Assembly (NCBI GenBank): GCA_937951455.1
Contig: CALFBU010000287.1
Location: forward strand, 1-5,610
Source of the DNA: an uncultured Rhizobiaceae group bacterium
GTDB taxonomy: Bacteria > Pseudomonadota > Alphaproteobacteria > Rhizobiales > Rhizobiaceae
Direction of reading: 5' to 3'
Length of the DNA: 5,610 nucleotides
The position numbers and the translations under genes were made by a program. Each line of letters opens with the position of its first letter. The first letter of the stretch is position 1. Shown here piece by piece: positions 5,509-5,610 of this stretch. Below the pieces are notes generated by a model. That model ran no database searches and was not told the DNA's origin. It was given only the letters and a program-made list of their open reading frames with translations.

Positions 5509-5610
5509 TTGTCGCGGGGGGTGCGTTATGTTTGGTTGTTGTTATCTGACAATGACTGCTTATGACCCAGAGTTGTCGTTATTATTTTATATTCCTGTTA
5601 ATTTTCATTG

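Larger units (their letters stand above)
5365..5610. other. Noncoding region upstream of the sdh operon
   Basis: I see no convincing gene in these 246 bases on either strand. The region is AT-rich apart from a G run at 5514-5521 (GCGGGGGG). It carries a candidate sdhC promoter, a GACTC/GAGTC inverted repeat, a pair of CAAAACATA direct repeats, and three copies of GGCTAA: plus strand at 5397-5402 and 5415-5420, inverted at 5495-5500. The upstream neighbour of sdhC is beyond the window. Confidence 0.6.

Overview
The window is mostly a chromosomal core-metabolism region, read mainly on the minus strand. Its centre is a complete succinate dehydrogenase (respiratory complex II) operon in the order sdhC-sdhD-sdhA-orf98-sdhB (5364 down to 1599). 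The SdhC/SdhD types, the SdhA N-terminal style, the gene order and the moderate base composition point to an alphaproteobacterium with moderate to low GC. I cannot name the genus from sequence alone.

Layout from left to right: (1) 2-301, plus strand: the C-terminal end of a GGDEF diguanylate cyclase whose start lies outside the window, closed by a rho-independent terminator hairpin at 332-371. (2) 406-861, minus: an exported DUF302 protein. (3) 927-1283, minus: a DUF2007 protein with a C-terminal membrane segment and a TTG start. (4) 1290-1529, minus: a small exported protein rich in His, Lys and Arg, with two Cys/His clusters. Its whole 5' leader can fold into one long hairpin that covers the ribosome binding site. 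(5) 1599-5364, minus: the sdh operon, with an unrecognised 98-residue membrane protein between sdhA and sdhB. (6) 5365-5610: noncoding sequence upstream of sdhC with a candidate promoter and several short repeats.

The five sdh-operon genes are tightly packed (gaps of 5 to 12 bases, with several Shine-Dalgarno sequences overlapping the preceding stop codon). This suggests one transcript with coupled translation. SdhA (FAD) oxidises succinate, SdhB carries electrons through three iron-sulfur clusters, and SdhC/SdhD anchor the enzyme, hold heme b and reduce ubiquinone. Nearly all catalytic and cofactor residues are present; the one departure I noticed is Asn in SdhC where the family usually has His next to the quinone-site Arg.

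I see no mobile elements, CRISPR arrays, tRNA or rRNA genes. Nothing here is clearly a new multi-gene system. The features most worth a second look are the structured leader of the His-rich protein gene, that protein itself, orf98 inside the sdh operon, and the repeat-rich sdhC upstream region.
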